Under the pieces are notes generated by a model. The model made no database searches and was not told the DNA's origin. It saw nothing but the letters and a program-made list of their open reading frames with translations. A program made the position numbers and the translations under genes. A stretch of DNA of 64,000 bases from Chitinophagaceae bacterium UBA2375 (lineage in GTDB: Bacteria; Bacteroidota; Bacteroidia; Chitinophagales; Chitinophagaceae), in contig DDTB01000001.1 of assembly GCA_002343985.1 (NCBI GenBank), forward strand, positions 69,289 to 133,288. Direction: 5' to 3'. Below, one piece after another: positions 7,432 to 17,421 of this stretch; the first letter of the stretch is position 1; each line of letters opens with the position of its first letter.

Positions 7432-9357
7432 TTAACGGGTGACAAGTAACCCGGTCTTAGCCAGTTGGCGGGCCACTTCAGCAATGGCATTCGCGTCAAG
7501 GCCGATTTCTTCGTACAATTGCTTAGGCGTTCCGTGCTCCACCAGTTTGTCGGGGATACCCATGATCCTGACTTCCGCGTGGTACCCATGCTGGTTCATG
7601 AATTCGAGAATGGCAGAACCAAATCCTCCTACAACTGTGCCATCTTCTACAGTGATAATTTTCTGGTAGCGTGCAAACACTTCGTGGAGCAATTCTTCAT
7701 CCAATGGTTTGGCAAAACGCATATCGTAATGCGCCGGGTTAATGCCTTCGGCACGCAGGTCGCGGATAGCCGATGCAGCGAAATTGCCCGGGTGGCCAAA
7801 ACTTAAAATGGCAATGCCTTCACCGTCTTTCAGCTTGCGGCCTTTACCAATGGGTATCTCCTGCATAGGTGTGCGCCATTCGGGCATTACACCTTCCCCG
7901 CGGGGATAGCGGATTACAAATGGGTACCCGTTGCTGTCTAACTGTGCCGTGTACATGAGGTTGCGCAGTTCGGCTTCGTTCATTGGCGCGCTGATCACCA
8001 TATTGGGAATGCAACGCATGTACGCGATATCGTAACAACCGTGGTGCGTAGGCCCGTCTTCACCTACCAGCCCCGCCCTGTCGAGGCAAAATACCACCGG
8101 CAGTTTTTGTATGGCCACGTCATGGATCACCATATCGTACGCCCTTTGCATAAATGATGAATAGATATTGCAGAACACGCGCATACCCTGCGTGGCGAGT
8201 CCTGCGCTGAGGGTTACGGCATGTTGTTCGCAGATGCCCACATCGAATGCACGGTCTGGCATTTTTTCCATCATGTATTTCAGGGAGCAACCGCTGGGCA
8301 TAGCCGGTGTGATGCCCATGATTTTATCGTTCTGCTCCGCGAGTTCGATGATGGTATGCCCGAACACATCCTGGTATTTGGGTGGTTGCGGGATCTCGTA
8401 TGTTTTTTTCAGGATCTGGCCGGTTACCTTATCGAACAAGCCCGGTGCGTGCCACTTGGTTTGGTCTTTTTCTGCCAGTTCATACCCCTTGCCCTTTACG
8501 GTGCGGATGTGCAGGATCTTGGGGCCGGGTATATCACGCAGGTCCGACAGGGTTTCAATCAGGTGGGTCACATTATGCCCGTCAATCGGGCCAAAATACC
8601 TCAGTTTCAACGCCTCAAACAGGTTGCTGCTGTTCGATACCATGCCTTTGAGGCTGGCTTCGAGTTTGCTGGCCATCTGCCTGCTGAACTGCTTTCCAAC
8701 CGGAAGTTTGCCCAGGGCTTTCCATACATTATCCCTGAGGTCGTTGTATGTATGCGATGTGGTGATGTCGGTCAGGTATTCTTTGAGCGCGCCCACATTG
8801 GGGTCGATGCTCATGCAATTATCATTGAGGATGATAAGGACATTGCTTTTGGCTATGCCCGCATGGTTCATGGCTTCAAAAGCGAGGCCCGCCGTCATGG
8901 CGCCGTCACCGATGACCGCGATATGCTGGCGGTCGGTTTCGCCTTTGTAGTGCGAAGCCATGGCCATGCCCAATGCGGCGGAAATGGAAGTGGAAGAATG
9001 GCCCACGCCAAAAGTATCGTATTCGCTTTCGCTGCGCTTGGGGAATCCGCTGAGGCCTTTGTATTTTCGGTTTGTAACGAAATTGTCGCGGCGGCCGGTT
9101 AAAATTTTATGTCCGTAAGCCTGGTGCCCCACGTCCCATACCAACTGGTCGTATGGGGTATTGAACACATAGTGAAGGGCTACCGAGAGTTCCACCACAC
9201 CCAGGGATGCGCCGAAATGCCCGCCGTGTACGCTCACTACATCAATGATATATTGGCGCAATTCGTCGCAGACCTGGTTCATCTGATCTTTGCTCAGTTT
9301 TTTCAGGTCGTCGGGACTATTTATGTGTTGGAGCAGTGCTCCGGGTTTGATGTCCAT
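7432..9357 (-). CDS. dxs: 1-deoxy-D-xylulose-5-phosphate synthase
   Basis: Dxs condenses pyruvate with glyceraldehyde 3-phosphate in the first step of the MEP isoprenoid pathway and needs thiamine diphosphate. At 641 residues it is full length. It shows the N-terminal LSVALHYVF and DVGHQAYGHKILTGR motifs, the ThDP-binding GDGAMTAG with NDN, and the transketolase pyrimidine domain with DRAGLVGEDGPTHHG. A minus-strand TAATTTTA with TTG 17 bases upstream (around 9385-9412) is a plausible promoter. The pathway enzyme IspG is also in the window. Confidence 0.97.
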   Translation of the reverse strand: MDIKPGALLQHINSPDDLKKLSKDQMNQVCDELRQYIIDVVSVHGGHFGASLGVVELSVALHYVFNTPYDQLVWDVGHQAYGHKILTGRRDNFVTNRKYKGLSGFPKRSESEYDTFGVGHSSTSISAALGMAMASHYKGETDRQHIAVIGDGAMTAGLAFEAMNHAGIAKSNVLIILNDNCMSIDPNVGALKEYLTDITTSHTYNDLRDNVWKALGKLPVGKQFSRQMASKLEASLKGMVSNSSNLFEALKLRYFGPIDGHNVTHLIETLSDLRDIPGPKILHIRTVKGKGYELAEKDQTKWHAPGLFDKVTGQILKKTYEIPQPPKYQDVFGHTIIELAEQNDKIMGITPAMPSGCSLKYMMEKMPDRAFDVGICEQHAVTLSAGLATQGMRVFCNIYSSFMQRAYDMVIHDVAIQKLPVVFCLDRAGLVGEDGPTHHGCYDIAYMRCIPNMVISAPMNEAELRNLMYTAQLDSNGYPFVIRYPRGEGVMPEWRTPMQEIPIGKGRKLKDGEGIAILSFGHPGNFAASAIRDLRAEGINPAHYDMRFAKPLDEELLHEVFARYQKIITVEDGTVVGGFGSAILEFMNQHGYHAEVRIMGIPDKLVEHGTPKQLYEEIGLDANAIAEVARQLAKTGLLVTR

Positions 9358-9460
9358 GTTGATTGATTCAGGAGAGATATGTAAAATTAATGTTTATTGC
9401 CGACCACAAGGGATTATTAACAAAATCAAGCCCGATGAGTTGTGGAAAAATGGGTGAATT

Positions 9461-10174
9461 TTAGCCTTTCCTCAAAAAAATGGATGGGTCGGGGCAATTG
9501 TCCAGGTATTTCGCGGCTTCAGATGGCTTGCAGACCCCGGGATAGTCCCCTTCGTACACGCCAATATCCACAATGAGTTGCAGGTGCAGGTGGGGTGGCC
9601 AGTGCCCGTTTTCCTCCGGCCTTCCAAAATGCGCGAAGCATTCTCCCCTGGAAATGTATTGCCCTTCGCGGATGGATTGTATATCGGACAGGGCCAGGTG
9701 GCCATACAGAACATAAAAGCCAAACCCATCGAGCTGATGCGAGAGGATGATGGTGGCACCGTAATTCCCGGCTTCCTCATGAAACGCGAAACTATGCACC
9801 ATACCGCCCAATGGCGCGTAGAGCGCTGTGCCGGCAGGCCCCCACACATCAATGCCCAGGTGCAGGCTGCGCGGCTCTTCGGTTGTTTCTTGTGCACTGA
9901 ACGGGTCCTTATCAAATAAAGGCGATCGCCGGTACATCTGTCTGTCTTCGGCATAACCTCCCATCAAAAACGCGGCCTGTTTTTCGGAACGCTGGCGATT
10001 GATGTAATCGGTAAACCGATCCAAATCCATGTAAACCGCTTCCGTAAAATGAGGGTTGGATGAAGACAGGTCAATATGTTCGGGTTTGCCCAATGATGCC
10101 CATTGGATCAGCGGGTGCCATTCGGGGGCGGCGCCTTCGAGTATGCGTAACAGTTGTTGGCCCGAAGTCATCAT
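9461..10174 (-). CDS. M23-family peptidoglycan metallopeptidase
   Basis: The 237-residue protein carries an M23 (LytM/lysostaphin-like) domain with the two zinc-binding motifs: HLGIDVWGPAGT (His and Asp) and the later HLHLQL (HxH). It lacks an obvious signal peptide, so export or a cytoplasmic role cannot be settled from sequence; the family normally cleaves peptidoglycan cross-bridges. Its ATG overlaps the leuS stop by four bases, which indicates translational coupling. The domain fills the C-terminal two thirds; the first 90 residues are unassigned. Confidence 0.87.
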   Translation of the reverse strand: MMTSGQQLLRILEGAAPEWHPLIQWASLGKPEHIDLSSSNPHFTEAVYMDLDRFTDYINRQRSEKQAAFLMGGYAEDRQMYRRSPLFDKDPFSAQETTEEPRSLHLGIDVWGPAGTALYAPLGGMVHSFAFHEEAGNYGATIILSHQLDGFGFYVLYGHLALSDIQSIREGQYISRGECFAHFGRPEENGHWPPHLHLQLIVDIGVYEGDYPGVCKPSEAAKYLDNCPDPSIFLRKG

Positions 10175-12924
10175 ACCACTACGTTGATCATTTTATTTTT
10201 CACAAAAATGATCTTCTTATGCGGCTTGCCATCCAGCCATTTTTGTACGATCTCGTTTTGCAATACAAGCGCTTCCACTTCTTCCTGCCCTGCTTCGAGG
10301 GAGATATTCATAGTGGCACGCAGTTTTCCATTCACCGAAACGGGATAGTCTTTGCTGGTTTCCACGAGGTAACGCTCATCCGCTTTGGGGTACGCCGCAT
10401 CAAGCACACTTCCCGACTGGCCCAGTGTATTCCATAGCTCTTCACAGATATGCGGCGCATATGGGGCCAGTATGATGAGGAGATTTTCGAGGATTTCTTT
10501 TTTATGGCATTTGAGGTCCGACAATTCATTCACACAAACCATGAACGCGCTCACGGCCGTGTTGAAAGAAAACTGTTCAGTGTCCTGTGCAATTTTTTTG
10601 ATGGCTTTGTGCAATACCTTCCATTCCGCATCGGTGGGCGTTTCTCTTGTCCACACAGCTCCCTTTAGTTCATCATAAAACAGGCGCCATAGTTTGCGCA
10701 TGAAACGGTGCACACCTTCGATGCCTTTAGTATCCCAGGGTTTGCTTGCTTCTATCGGGCCCAGGAACATTTCATACATACGGAAAGTATCAGCGCCGTA
10801 TTTCATTACGAGGTCGTCGGGGTTGACTGTGTTGTACTTTGACTTCGACATTTTCTCCACTTCGGAGCCACAGATATATTTTCCATCCTCGAGCAAAAAT
10901 TCCGCATTTGCAAAATCAGGTTTCCACCGGCGGAAGGCTTCCACATTGAGTTCCAGCCCATCCACCATATTCACATCCACATGCAGTGCATCCACTTCTT
11001 CACGGCCAGTCAATCCATGTGATATGAATGCTTGAGTGCCCTTCCTGCGGTACACAAAACGGCTGCTTCCCTGGATCATGCCCTGGTTCACGAGTTTTTT
11101 AAACGGCTCATCGAAGCCGATCCAGCCCCTGTCGTACAAAAATTTGGTCCACATGCGGCTATAGAGCAAATGCCCCACCGCGTGTTCCGTTCCGCCAACA
11201 TATACATCAACCTGCCCCCAGTAATCGCTGACTTTTCGATCACAGAAACTTTCATTGTTCCGGGGATCCATATACCGAAGAAAATACCAGGATGAACCGG
11301 CGTAACCGGGCATGGTGGATGTTTCCCTTTTGGCATCCACCCATTCCGGGATATTGGCCAGGGGGCCTTCCCCTTCGGGGCCCGGGCCGTATGTTTCCAC
11401 AAACGGGAGTTCCAGGGGAAGATCCGTTTCAGGCAATGGCGTCGCGATGCCATCATTCCAGGTAATGGGGAATGGCTCGCCCCAGTATCGCTGCCGGCTG
11501 AAGCCTGCATCGCGCATGCGGTAATTGACTTTTCGCTTACCGATACCCGCTGCTTCGATGCGCTGAATGGCAACGGGGATCGCGTCCTTCATCAACATTC
11601 CATCCAGGAAGCCCGATTGCTCAAGCACAGCATCCTTGGTGGGGTTTGCCTCTTCACCGCTGAATGCGCTTCCGATGATATTAGTAATGGGGATATTAAA
11701 ATGTTTTGCGAACCCGAAATCGCGCTGATCGCCGCAAGGCACGGCCATGATGGCGCCCGTGCCATAACCCGCCAGAACGTATTCCGCGATCCATACGGGT
11801 ATGGGCTGTCCTGTAAACGGATGCCATGCATACGCGCCGGTGAAGCAGCCGGTGATTTGTTTTACTTCCGACATACGCTCGCGCTCACTGCGGCTTTTCA
11901 CATAAGCGAGATATTCGTCTATGGCTAACCGTTGTGCACCGGTTGTGATGCTTTGTACCAGTTCATGTTCTGGCGCCAGCACGAGGAAGTCGACACCGAA
12001 AATGGTATCCGGCCTGGTGGTGTACACGTTAATTTTTTTATCATGCCCCTGGATGCCGAATGAGAGTTCCGCGCCCTCGCTCCTTCCGATCCAGTTGCGT
12101 TGCATATCCTTCATGGCATCGGAAAAAGATACTTTGTCAAGCCCTTCGAGGAGCCTGTCGGCATACTCTGTGATGCGCAGGTACCATTGCCTCATCTTCT
12201 TCCGCACCACAGGATGACCGCCCCTTTCGCTCACGCCATTCACCACTTCATCATTGGCGAGTACCGTGCCAAGGGCTTCGCACCAGTTCACTTCGCCATA
12301 AGCGGAGTACGCGAGCCTGTATTCCATCAGGATTTCTTCGCGGGTACGGGCGTCAAAACCCGACCATTCGGCCGCAGAGAAATGCGCTTTTGTTTGTGGC
12401 TGACGGGCAAGCCCCTCAGAGCCTTTTGCAGCCAACCGGTCAATTAAAGTTTGAATCGGTTCCGCACGGTTGGCATCAGTATTGTACCAGCTATTGAATA
12501 ATTGCAGGAATATCCATTGCGTCCAGCGGTAATAGGCCGGGTCGCTGGTTTGCACTTCCCTTTCCCAATCATAACAAAAGCCGATTTTATCGAGTTGGCT
12601 TTTAAAAGTGGCGATATTGTTGCGGGTGGTTTCCGCGGGATGCTGGCCGGTTTCGATGGCATATTGTTCGGCGGGCAGCCCAAAACTGTCGAAGCCCATG
12701 GGGTGCAGTACATTAAAACCCTGCAACCTTTTGAAGCGGCTGTAAATATCGCTGGCGATATAACCGAGCGGATGGCCTACATGCAGGCCGGCCCCACTGG
12801 GATATGGGAACATGTCTAACACATAACATTTCGGTTTGCCGGGATCCTGCGTTACCGCGTATTGCCGGTTGTCTTTCCAGCGTTGTTGCCAGAAACTTTC
12901 AATCTTTCTGAAATCGTATTCCAT
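10171..12924 (-). CDS. leuS: Leucyl-tRNA synthetase
   Basis: LeuRS charges tRNA-Leu. The 917 residues include the class I HIGH-type motif (HVGH at residues 48-51, in YPSGAGLHVGHPLGY), a CP1 editing domain, the tryptophan-rich SSWYFLRYMDP segment and the KMSKS motif (EKMSKSKYN). The C-terminus ends with the small tRNA-binding domain. It is longer than the 860-residue E. coli enzyme because of insertions, including one around residues 160-210, which is usual in Bacteroidetes. A tRNA-Leu gene lies elsewhere in the window (43284-43365). Confidence 0.98.
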   Translation of the reverse strand: MEYDFRKIESFWQQRWKDNRQYAVTQDPGKPKCYVLDMFPYPSGAGLHVGHPLGYIASDIYSRFKRLQGFNVLHPMGFDSFGLPAEQYAIETGQHPAETTRNNIATFKSQLDKIGFCYDWEREVQTSDPAYYRWTQWIFLQLFNSWYNTDANRAEPIQTLIDRLAAKGSEGLARQPQTKAHFSAAEWSGFDARTREEILMEYRLAYSAYGEVNWCEALGTVLANDEVVNGVSERGGHPVVRKKMRQWYLRITEYADRLLEGLDKVSFSDAMKDMQRNWIGRSEGAELSFGIQGHDKKINVYTTRPDTIFGVDFLVLAPEHELVQSITTGAQRLAIDEYLAYVKSRSERERMSEVKQITGCFTGAYAWHPFTGQPIPVWIAEYVLAGYGTGAIMAVPCGDQRDFGFAKHFNIPITNIIGSAFSGEEANPTKDAVLEQSGFLDGMLMKDAIPVAIQRIEAAGIGKRKVNYRMRDAGFSRQRYWGEPFPITWNDGIATPLPETDLPLELPFVETYGPGPEGEGPLANIPEWVDAKRETSTMPGYAGSSWYFLRYMDPRNNESFCDRKVSDYWGQVDVYVGGTEHAVGHLLYSRMWTKFLYDRGWIGFDEPFKKLVNQGMIQGSSRFVYRRKGTQAFISHGLTGREEVDALHVDVNMVDGLELNVEAFRRWKPDFANAEFLLEDGKYICGSEVEKMSKSKYNTVNPDDLVMKYGADTFRMYEMFLGPIEASKPWDTKGIEGVHRFMRKLWRLFYDELKGAVWTRETPTDAEWKVLHKAIKKIAQDTEQFSFNTAVSAFMVCVNELSDLKCHKKEILENLLIILAPYAPHICEELWNTLGQSGSVLDAAYPKADERYLVETSKDYPVSVNGKLRATMNISLEAGQEEVEALVLQNEIVQKWLDGKPHKKIIFVKNKMINVVV

Positions 12925-13060
12925 ACTATTAAGCAGCCTTTCTTTAGATAAGCCGAAACTGTTTTAACAAAACAACAGCATGCATCGGCGCGAAAAAAAT
13001 TAATTTGGCAGGCAATCTGTTTGCAGTGGGCAAAACTACGGCAAACAAGCTAAAATCCTT

Positions 13061-13068
13061 TATTTTTG
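13061..13068 (+). promoter_or_regulatory. -7 element TATTTTTG upstream of ftsX
   Basis: TATTTTTG matches TAnnTTTG and lies 46 bases before the ftsX ATG, in the 190-base divergent gap between leuS and ftsX. No other gene or RNA is seen in that gap. Confidence 0.45.
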
Positions 13069-13114
13069 TCGCTTCAGATACCCATTATCCAATCAATAAT
13101 CCATACACTAACCC

Positions 13115-13993
13115 ATGGCCCAAGTCGGAAAATTCTCCAGTAAAAAAAGCAAACCTACTTATGGATATGCCATTGTAGGCGTTGCGCTGGTTTTATTTTT
13201 ATTCGGAATTGTAGGATGGTTCTTCCTCAACCTCCGCAAAACAGGAGATTATTTTAAGGAGAATATCCAGGTTCAAACCTACCTGAGCCGGACCGCTTCC
13301 AAGAAGGAGATCGACAGCCTGGTGGATTATATCTCAAAAATCCCATATGCCAACCGCGTGGAATATGTAACCAAGGAAAAAGCCATTGAGCGCTGGAACG
13401 CGGAGAACGACAGCACCTGGAAGCAATTCCTCAGCAACAACCCATTGCCCGAGAGCGTTGATTTTTATGTGAAGGCCGATTATGTGGACAAAGACAGCCT
13501 GAACATCCTCTCTACCGACCTCCAGACCCATTTCCCCGGGGTGATATCAGAATTTAAGTTCCCCACGGAAACGGTGACCAAAGTGAGCTCTTATGTAAAA
13601 ACCACGGCCATCATCTTTTTGATTGTGGCTGTATTACTCACGATACTGGTGGTATTCTCGATCGACAATACGATCCGCCTGGCCATGTACAGCAACCGGT
13701 TCCTGATTAAAACCATGCAAATGGTGGGCGCTACGAGATGGTTTATTGCCAAACCCATCAACCAACGGGCTGTGATCAACGGCCTCATCGCTTCTGCCAT
13801 CGCAATTGCGGCGGTTTGGGGCACCGTTCAATTGCTGCAAAATATGTACCCTGCATTTAAGCTGCTGCACGACAGCACCGGTTTGCTCCTGCTGTTCGCG
13901 GCCATCATCTTACTGGGCATCATCATTTCCCTGGCCAGTACGCACAGGGCCGTTATCAAGTACCTGCGCATGAAACTTGACGACTTGTACTAA
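13115..13993 (+). CDS. ftsX: Cell division protein FtsX (ABC permease-like)
   Basis: FtsX with the ATPase FtsE forms a complex at the division site that activates peptidoglycan hydrolases. The 292 residues show a short cytoplasmic N-terminus, TM1 at about 23-40, an extracytoplasmic domain (residues 45-160, with VQTYLSRTASKKEIDSL), and three further TM segments at about 168-190, 222-240 and 255-278. FtsE is not adjacent, which is normal in this phylum. The M23 peptidase across the divergent promoter would be a natural type of target, but that link is inference. Confidence 0.93.
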   Translation: MAQVGKFSSKKSKPTYGYAIVGVALVLFLFGIVGWFFLNLRKTGDYFKENIQVQTYLSRTASKKEIDSLVDYISKIPYANRVEYVTKEKAIERWNAENDSTWKQFLSNNPLPESVDFYVKADYVDKDSLNILSTDLQTHFPGVISEFKFPTETVTKVSSYVKTTAIIFLIVAVLLTILVVFSIDNTIRLAMYSNRFLIKTMQMVGATRWFIAKPINQRAVINGLIASAIAIAAVWGTVQLLQNMYPAFKLLHDSTGLLLLFAAIILLGIIISLASTHRAVIKYLRMKLDDLY

Positions 13994-14040
13994 GGCTGAC
14001 AGATTTTGATTATTTTGCGCATTCATCGAAAGCAAGCGAT

Positions 14041-14304
14041 ATGTCGAAAAACAATACATCCGCCAACCAGGCCAATAACCTTTTCGGAAAGCAAAACTAC
14101 CTGTTGATGCTGGCGGGATTGGTTGTGCTTGCCCTTGGATTTTTCCTGATGGCCGGTGGAAAAAGCAGCGATCCCAATGTATTTAATGAGAAAGATGTGT
14201 ACAGCGCCCGCCGGATTACGGTAGCGCCGATCCTGATCATGGCGGGTTTTGTGCTGGAGATCGTGGCCATCATGTGGAAACCCAAACAAGCCAAAACCAA
14301 CTAA
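14041..14304 (+). CDS. DUF3098 small membrane protein
   Basis: An 87-residue protein with two TM segments (about 23-41 and 60-77) separated by a GGKSSDPNVFNEKDVYSARR loop. This is the DUF3098 pattern found between ftsX and uppP in Bacteroidetes. Function unknown; the position after ftsX (47-base gap) and before a terminator suggests it is co-transcribed with ftsX and may serve the same envelope process. Confidence 0.85.
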   Translation: MSKNNTSANQANNLFGKQNYLLMLAGLVVLALGFFLMAGGKSSDPNVFNEKDVYSARRITVAPILIMAGFVLEIVAIMWKPKQAKTN

Positions 14305-14325
14305 TCAACTTAATCTTTTTTAAAG

Positions 14326-14353
14326 AAGACGTTGCCCGCGCAGCGTCTTTTTT
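14326..14353 (+). terminator. Rho-independent terminator after the ftsX-DUF3098 unit
   Basis: AAGACG (14326-14331) pairs with CGTCTT (14344-14349), with an inner TGC/GCA step, followed by TTTT. Confidence 0.85.
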
Positions 14354-14371
14354 GCTTCATGGATAATCCAT

Positions 14372-14379
14372 TATTTTTG
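14372..14379 (+). promoter_or_regulatory. -7 element TATTTTTG upstream of uppP
   Basis: TATTTTTG lies between the preceding terminator and the uppP ATG at 14407, so uppP probably has its own promoter. Confidence 0.5.
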
Positions 14380-14406
14380 ACCGCCCTAATCATCTAAACC
14401 CAACAC

Positions 14407-15201
14407 ATGGATGTATTTCAAACGGTTGTTGTGGCCATTGTGGAAGGCCTGACCGAATTTCTGCCCGTATCCTCCACCGGACATATGATCATCGCGGAAA
14501 AACTGCTCCGCATCCCGCACGACGATTATACAAAAATGTTTACTGTCGCCATTCAATTGGGCGCGATCCTCGCTGTTGTGGTCTTATACCGGAAAAAATT
14601 CCTGCAGTTCAACAATATCTATTTTTTCCTGAAGCTTGCCGCAGGCGTGATCCCCGCTATGGTATTTGGTTTATTATTCGCGGATAAAATTGACGCATTG
14701 CTGGAAAGTACTTTAACCGTGGCCATTTCCCTGCTTGCCGGCGGCGTGGTATTGTTGTTTATTGACAAGATGTTTCAGAACCCAAAAATTGAAGACGAAA
14801 AAGACCTGACCTATGGACAAGCCATCAGTATTGGCGTATGGCAATGCCTGGCCATGATACCGGGTGTGAGCCGAAGCGCGGCTTCCATCATCGGGGGCAT
14901 GCAGCAAAAACTCACCCGGAGCGCGGCCGCCGAATTTTCATTTTTCTTAGCCGTACCCACCATGCTGGCTGCCACCGGTTATAAACTCTACAAACATTAT
15001 AAAATCAGTGGTGGGTTTACGGGAGAAGAAATCAAAATGCTGGCCATTGGCAACCTGGTGGCTTTTGTAGTGGCCATGCTGGCGATTAAATTCTTTATTG
15101 GCTTTTTGAAGAAGTACGGGTTCAGGGTTTGGGGCATTTACCGGATTATTGTAGGGCTCCTATTGCTTGGCGGACTGTACATGGGCCTGATTGACCCGTA
15201 A
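14407..15201 (+). CDS. uppP: Undecaprenyl-diphosphate phosphatase
   Basis: UppP (BacA) dephosphorylates undecaprenyl diphosphate to regenerate the lipid carrier for peptidoglycan and other envelope polymers. The 264 residues carry the two family signatures: EGLTEFLPVSSTGHMI near the N-terminus and PGVSRSAASIIGG in the middle. Seven to eight TM segments are evident. In many Bacteroidetes uppP follows ftsX and a DUF3098 gene exactly as here. Confidence 0.97.
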   Translation: MDVFQTVVVAIVEGLTEFLPVSSTGHMIIAEKLLRIPHDDYTKMFTVAIQLGAILAVVVLYRKKFLQFNNIYFFLKLAAGVIPAMVFGLLFADKIDALLESTLTVAISLLAGGVVLLFIDKMFQNPKIEDEKDLTYGQAISIGVWQCLAMIPGVSRSAASIIGGMQQKLTRSAAAEFSFFLAVPTMLAATGYKLYKHYKISGGFTGEEIKMLAIGNLVAFVVAMLAIKFFIGFLKKYGFRVWGIYRIIVGLLLLGGLYMGLIDP

Positions 15202-15252
15202 TCGGTCTGGCGAAATGTTGTATATTTCCTTTTTACCAACTGACAGGCATAC

Positions 15253-16590
15253 ATGCAAACAGCGCCAAAAAAAGTCATTCAGGGTTGGGCCATGTACGAT
15301 TGGGCCAACTCGGTGTACAACCTCGTTATCACTTCCACCATATTTCCCGCATATTACGAAGCCGTAAGCAAAGACTTCAGCGAAGGAACAGGCCGAGCCT
15401 ATGTGCGCTTCCTTGGGCGTGAGTTCAACAATACGGCTTTATATAATTACGCGCTGGGTATCGCCTTTTTGGTAGTGGCCATACTCTCCCCGCTCTTATC
15501 ATCCATCGCCGATTACAGGGGCAATAAAAAATCGTTCATGAATTTTTTCCTGACGATGGGAAGCATTGCCTGCGCGATGCTGTTTTTCTTCAGGAGTTCC
15601 AACGACCTTGCGCTTGGCCTGGTTGCCATGGTTGTTGCCTGTATTGGCTACTGGTCGAGCTTGGTATTTTACAATTCATTCCTGCCGGAAATAGCCGCTT
15701 ATGAAGACAGGGACAAAGTCAGCGCCAGGGGTTTTGCCATGGGCTATATCGGCTCCGTGATATTACAGGTTATCTGCTTTTTGTTTGTGTTTAACCCGGA
15801 ATGGGTGGGCGGCGGCGAAGGCAGCACCATCCAGTTCAGGTTGTGCTTTTTGCTGGTAGGCATCTGGTGGTGGTCGTTCGGGCAATTCTCGCTCAGCCGT
15901 CTGCCGGCAAGCATTCCGGCCGGACAAAACGGAGGGGGTTCTTTGATAAAAAAAGGATACCGCGAACTGGCCAAAGTTTGGTCGCAACTGATCAGGATGC
16001 CGGTTTTGAAAAGGTTCCTGTTATCCTTCTTCTTTTACAATATGGGCGTACAGACTGTGATGCTGGCCGCGACATTGTATGGAAAAAGTGAACTTAATAT
16101 CCCCACCACCAACCTGATTGTAGCGATTCTCATCATCCAGTTGATTGCCATTCCCGGCGCGATAGCCATTTCGCGGTTGTCGCAGGCGATTGGCAATTTC
16201 AGGGCATTGGCGATTTGCATTTTTATATGGATAGGCATTTGCATAGCAGGATATTATATACCTGCTGGCAATGTGATGGCTTTTTATATCCTGGCAACGG
16301 TGGTAGGTTTTGTGATGGGTGGAATACAGAGCCTGAGCCGAAGCACATACAGCAAACTCATGCCCGAAACGCGCGACACCACATCATTCTTCAGCTTTTT
16401 TGATGTCACGGAAAAAATCGCGATTGTGATTGGTATGTTCAGTTTTGGGTTGATCACCGAACTCACCGGTTCGCAACGGAATTCTGTATTAACTTTAATG
16501 ATATTTTTTGTCATAGGCCTGGCCGCTTTGTTCGCGGCGATCAGCAGCCAGTCCCGCCAACCTTCATCACATGAACGCATACACGATTAA
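15253..16590 (+). CDS. MFS permease of the UMF1/Atg22-like group
   Basis: The 445-residue protein has about twelve TM segments and the hallmark N-terminus WAMYDWANSVYNLVITSTIFPAYY of the UMF1 family (vacuole effluxer Atg22-like MFS). Family members in fungi release amino acids from the vacuole; substrates in bacteria are not established. Its end overlaps the next gene by 20 bases, so the two are co-translated. Confidence 0.85.
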   Translation: MQTAPKKVIQGWAMYDWANSVYNLVITSTIFPAYYEAVSKDFSEGTGRAYVRFLGREFNNTALYNYALGIAFLVVAILSPLLSSIADYRGNKKSFMNFFLTMGSIACAMLFFFRSSNDLALGLVAMVVACIGYWSSLVFYNSFLPEIAAYEDRDKVSARGFAMGYIGSVILQVICFLFVFNPEWVGGGEGSTIQFRLCFLLVGIWWWSFGQFSLSRLPASIPAGQNGGGSLIKKGYRELAKVWSQLIRMPVLKRFLLSFFFYNMGVQTVMLAATLYGKSELNIPTTNLIVAILIIQLIAIPGAIAISRLSQAIGNFRALAICIFIWIGICIAGYYIPAGNVMAFYILATVVGFVMGGIQSLSRSTYSKLMPETRDTTSFFSFFDVTEKIAIVIGMFSFGLITELTGSQRNSVLTLMIFFVIGLAALFAAISSQSRQPSSHERIHD

Positions 16591-17407
16591 TACCGGTTAT
16601 TTCAAACTTGACGGCGGCGCCATGTTTGGCGTGGTGCCCAAAACCATCTGGAACAAACTCAACCCAGCCGACGACAACAATATGTGCACCTGGGCTATGC
16701 GTTGTTTATTGATCGAAGACGGCGACAGGCTGATACTGGTTGATAACGGAATTGGCGACAAACAAGACGATAAGTTTTTCGGGCACTATTACCTGCATGG
16801 GAACGACAGCCTCGATAAATCACTGGCCGCGCATGGTTTCCATGCCGATGATATCACGGATGTGGTGCTCACGCATTTGCATTTCGACCATTGCGGGGGA
16901 AGCATCCGGCGTGAGGGCGACAAACTCGTGCCGGCTTTTAAAAACGCGCAGTTCTGGAGCAACGAAAGGCATTGGAAATGGGCGACGGAACCCAACGACC
17001 GCGAAAAAGCATCCTTCCTGAAAGAGAATATTTTACCCATCAAAGAGAGTGGCCAATTGCGTTTCATTGAAGAGGCGGGACAGGAATTCCCGGCATCGCT
17101 CACCGTCAGGCAAGCATTTGGGCACACCGATGCAATGATGCTTCCGCAGTTTACCTACAAAGGAAAGACCATCCTTTACATGGCCGACCTGCTTCCATCC
17201 ACGGCACATATACCCCTGCCTTATGTGATGGCTTACGACATGTTCCCGCTGACCACATTACAGGAAAAAAAATCCTTTTTATCGGAGGCACAGGAAAACA
17301 ATTATATCCTGTTTTTTGAACACGATCCCGGCATTGAATGCTGCAGCCTGAAACTAACGGATAAGGGTATCCGCATGGACCAGTCATTCAAACTTTCAGA
17401 ATTGTAA
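16571..17407 (+). CDS. Metallo-beta-lactamase-fold hydrolase
   Basis: The 278 residues include the zinc-binding THLHFDHCGG motif (HxHxDH) at about residue 98, a later FGHTDAM and a metal-bridging MADLLP region, the pattern of the AHL-lactonase/AttM-like branch of MBL-fold hydrolases. Substrate unknown. The ATG overlaps the end of the MFS gene by 20 bases, so the pair may take up and hydrolyse the same compound; that is inference. Confidence 0.87.
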   Translation: MNAYTINTGYFKLDGGAMFGVVPKTIWNKLNPADDNNMCTWAMRCLLIEDGDRLILVDNGIGDKQDDKFFGHYYLHGNDSLDKSLAAHGFHADDITDVVLTHLHFDHCGGSIRREGDKLVPAFKNAQFWSNERHWKWATEPNDREKASFLKENILPIKESGQLRFIEEAGQEFPASLTVRQAFGHTDAMMLPQFTYKGKTILYMADLLPSTAHIPLPYVMAYDMFPLTTLQEKKSFLSEAQENNYILFFEHDPGIECCSLKLTDKGIRMDQSFKLSEL

Positions 17408-17421
17408 ATAAGAAGATTCTT

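Noticed and set aside
8221..9102. Open frame of 293 codons on the plus strand
   Set aside because: It is antisense to dxs, which is complete and certain. Codon bias of the real gene leaves long open frames on the other strand; the translated product has no family features.
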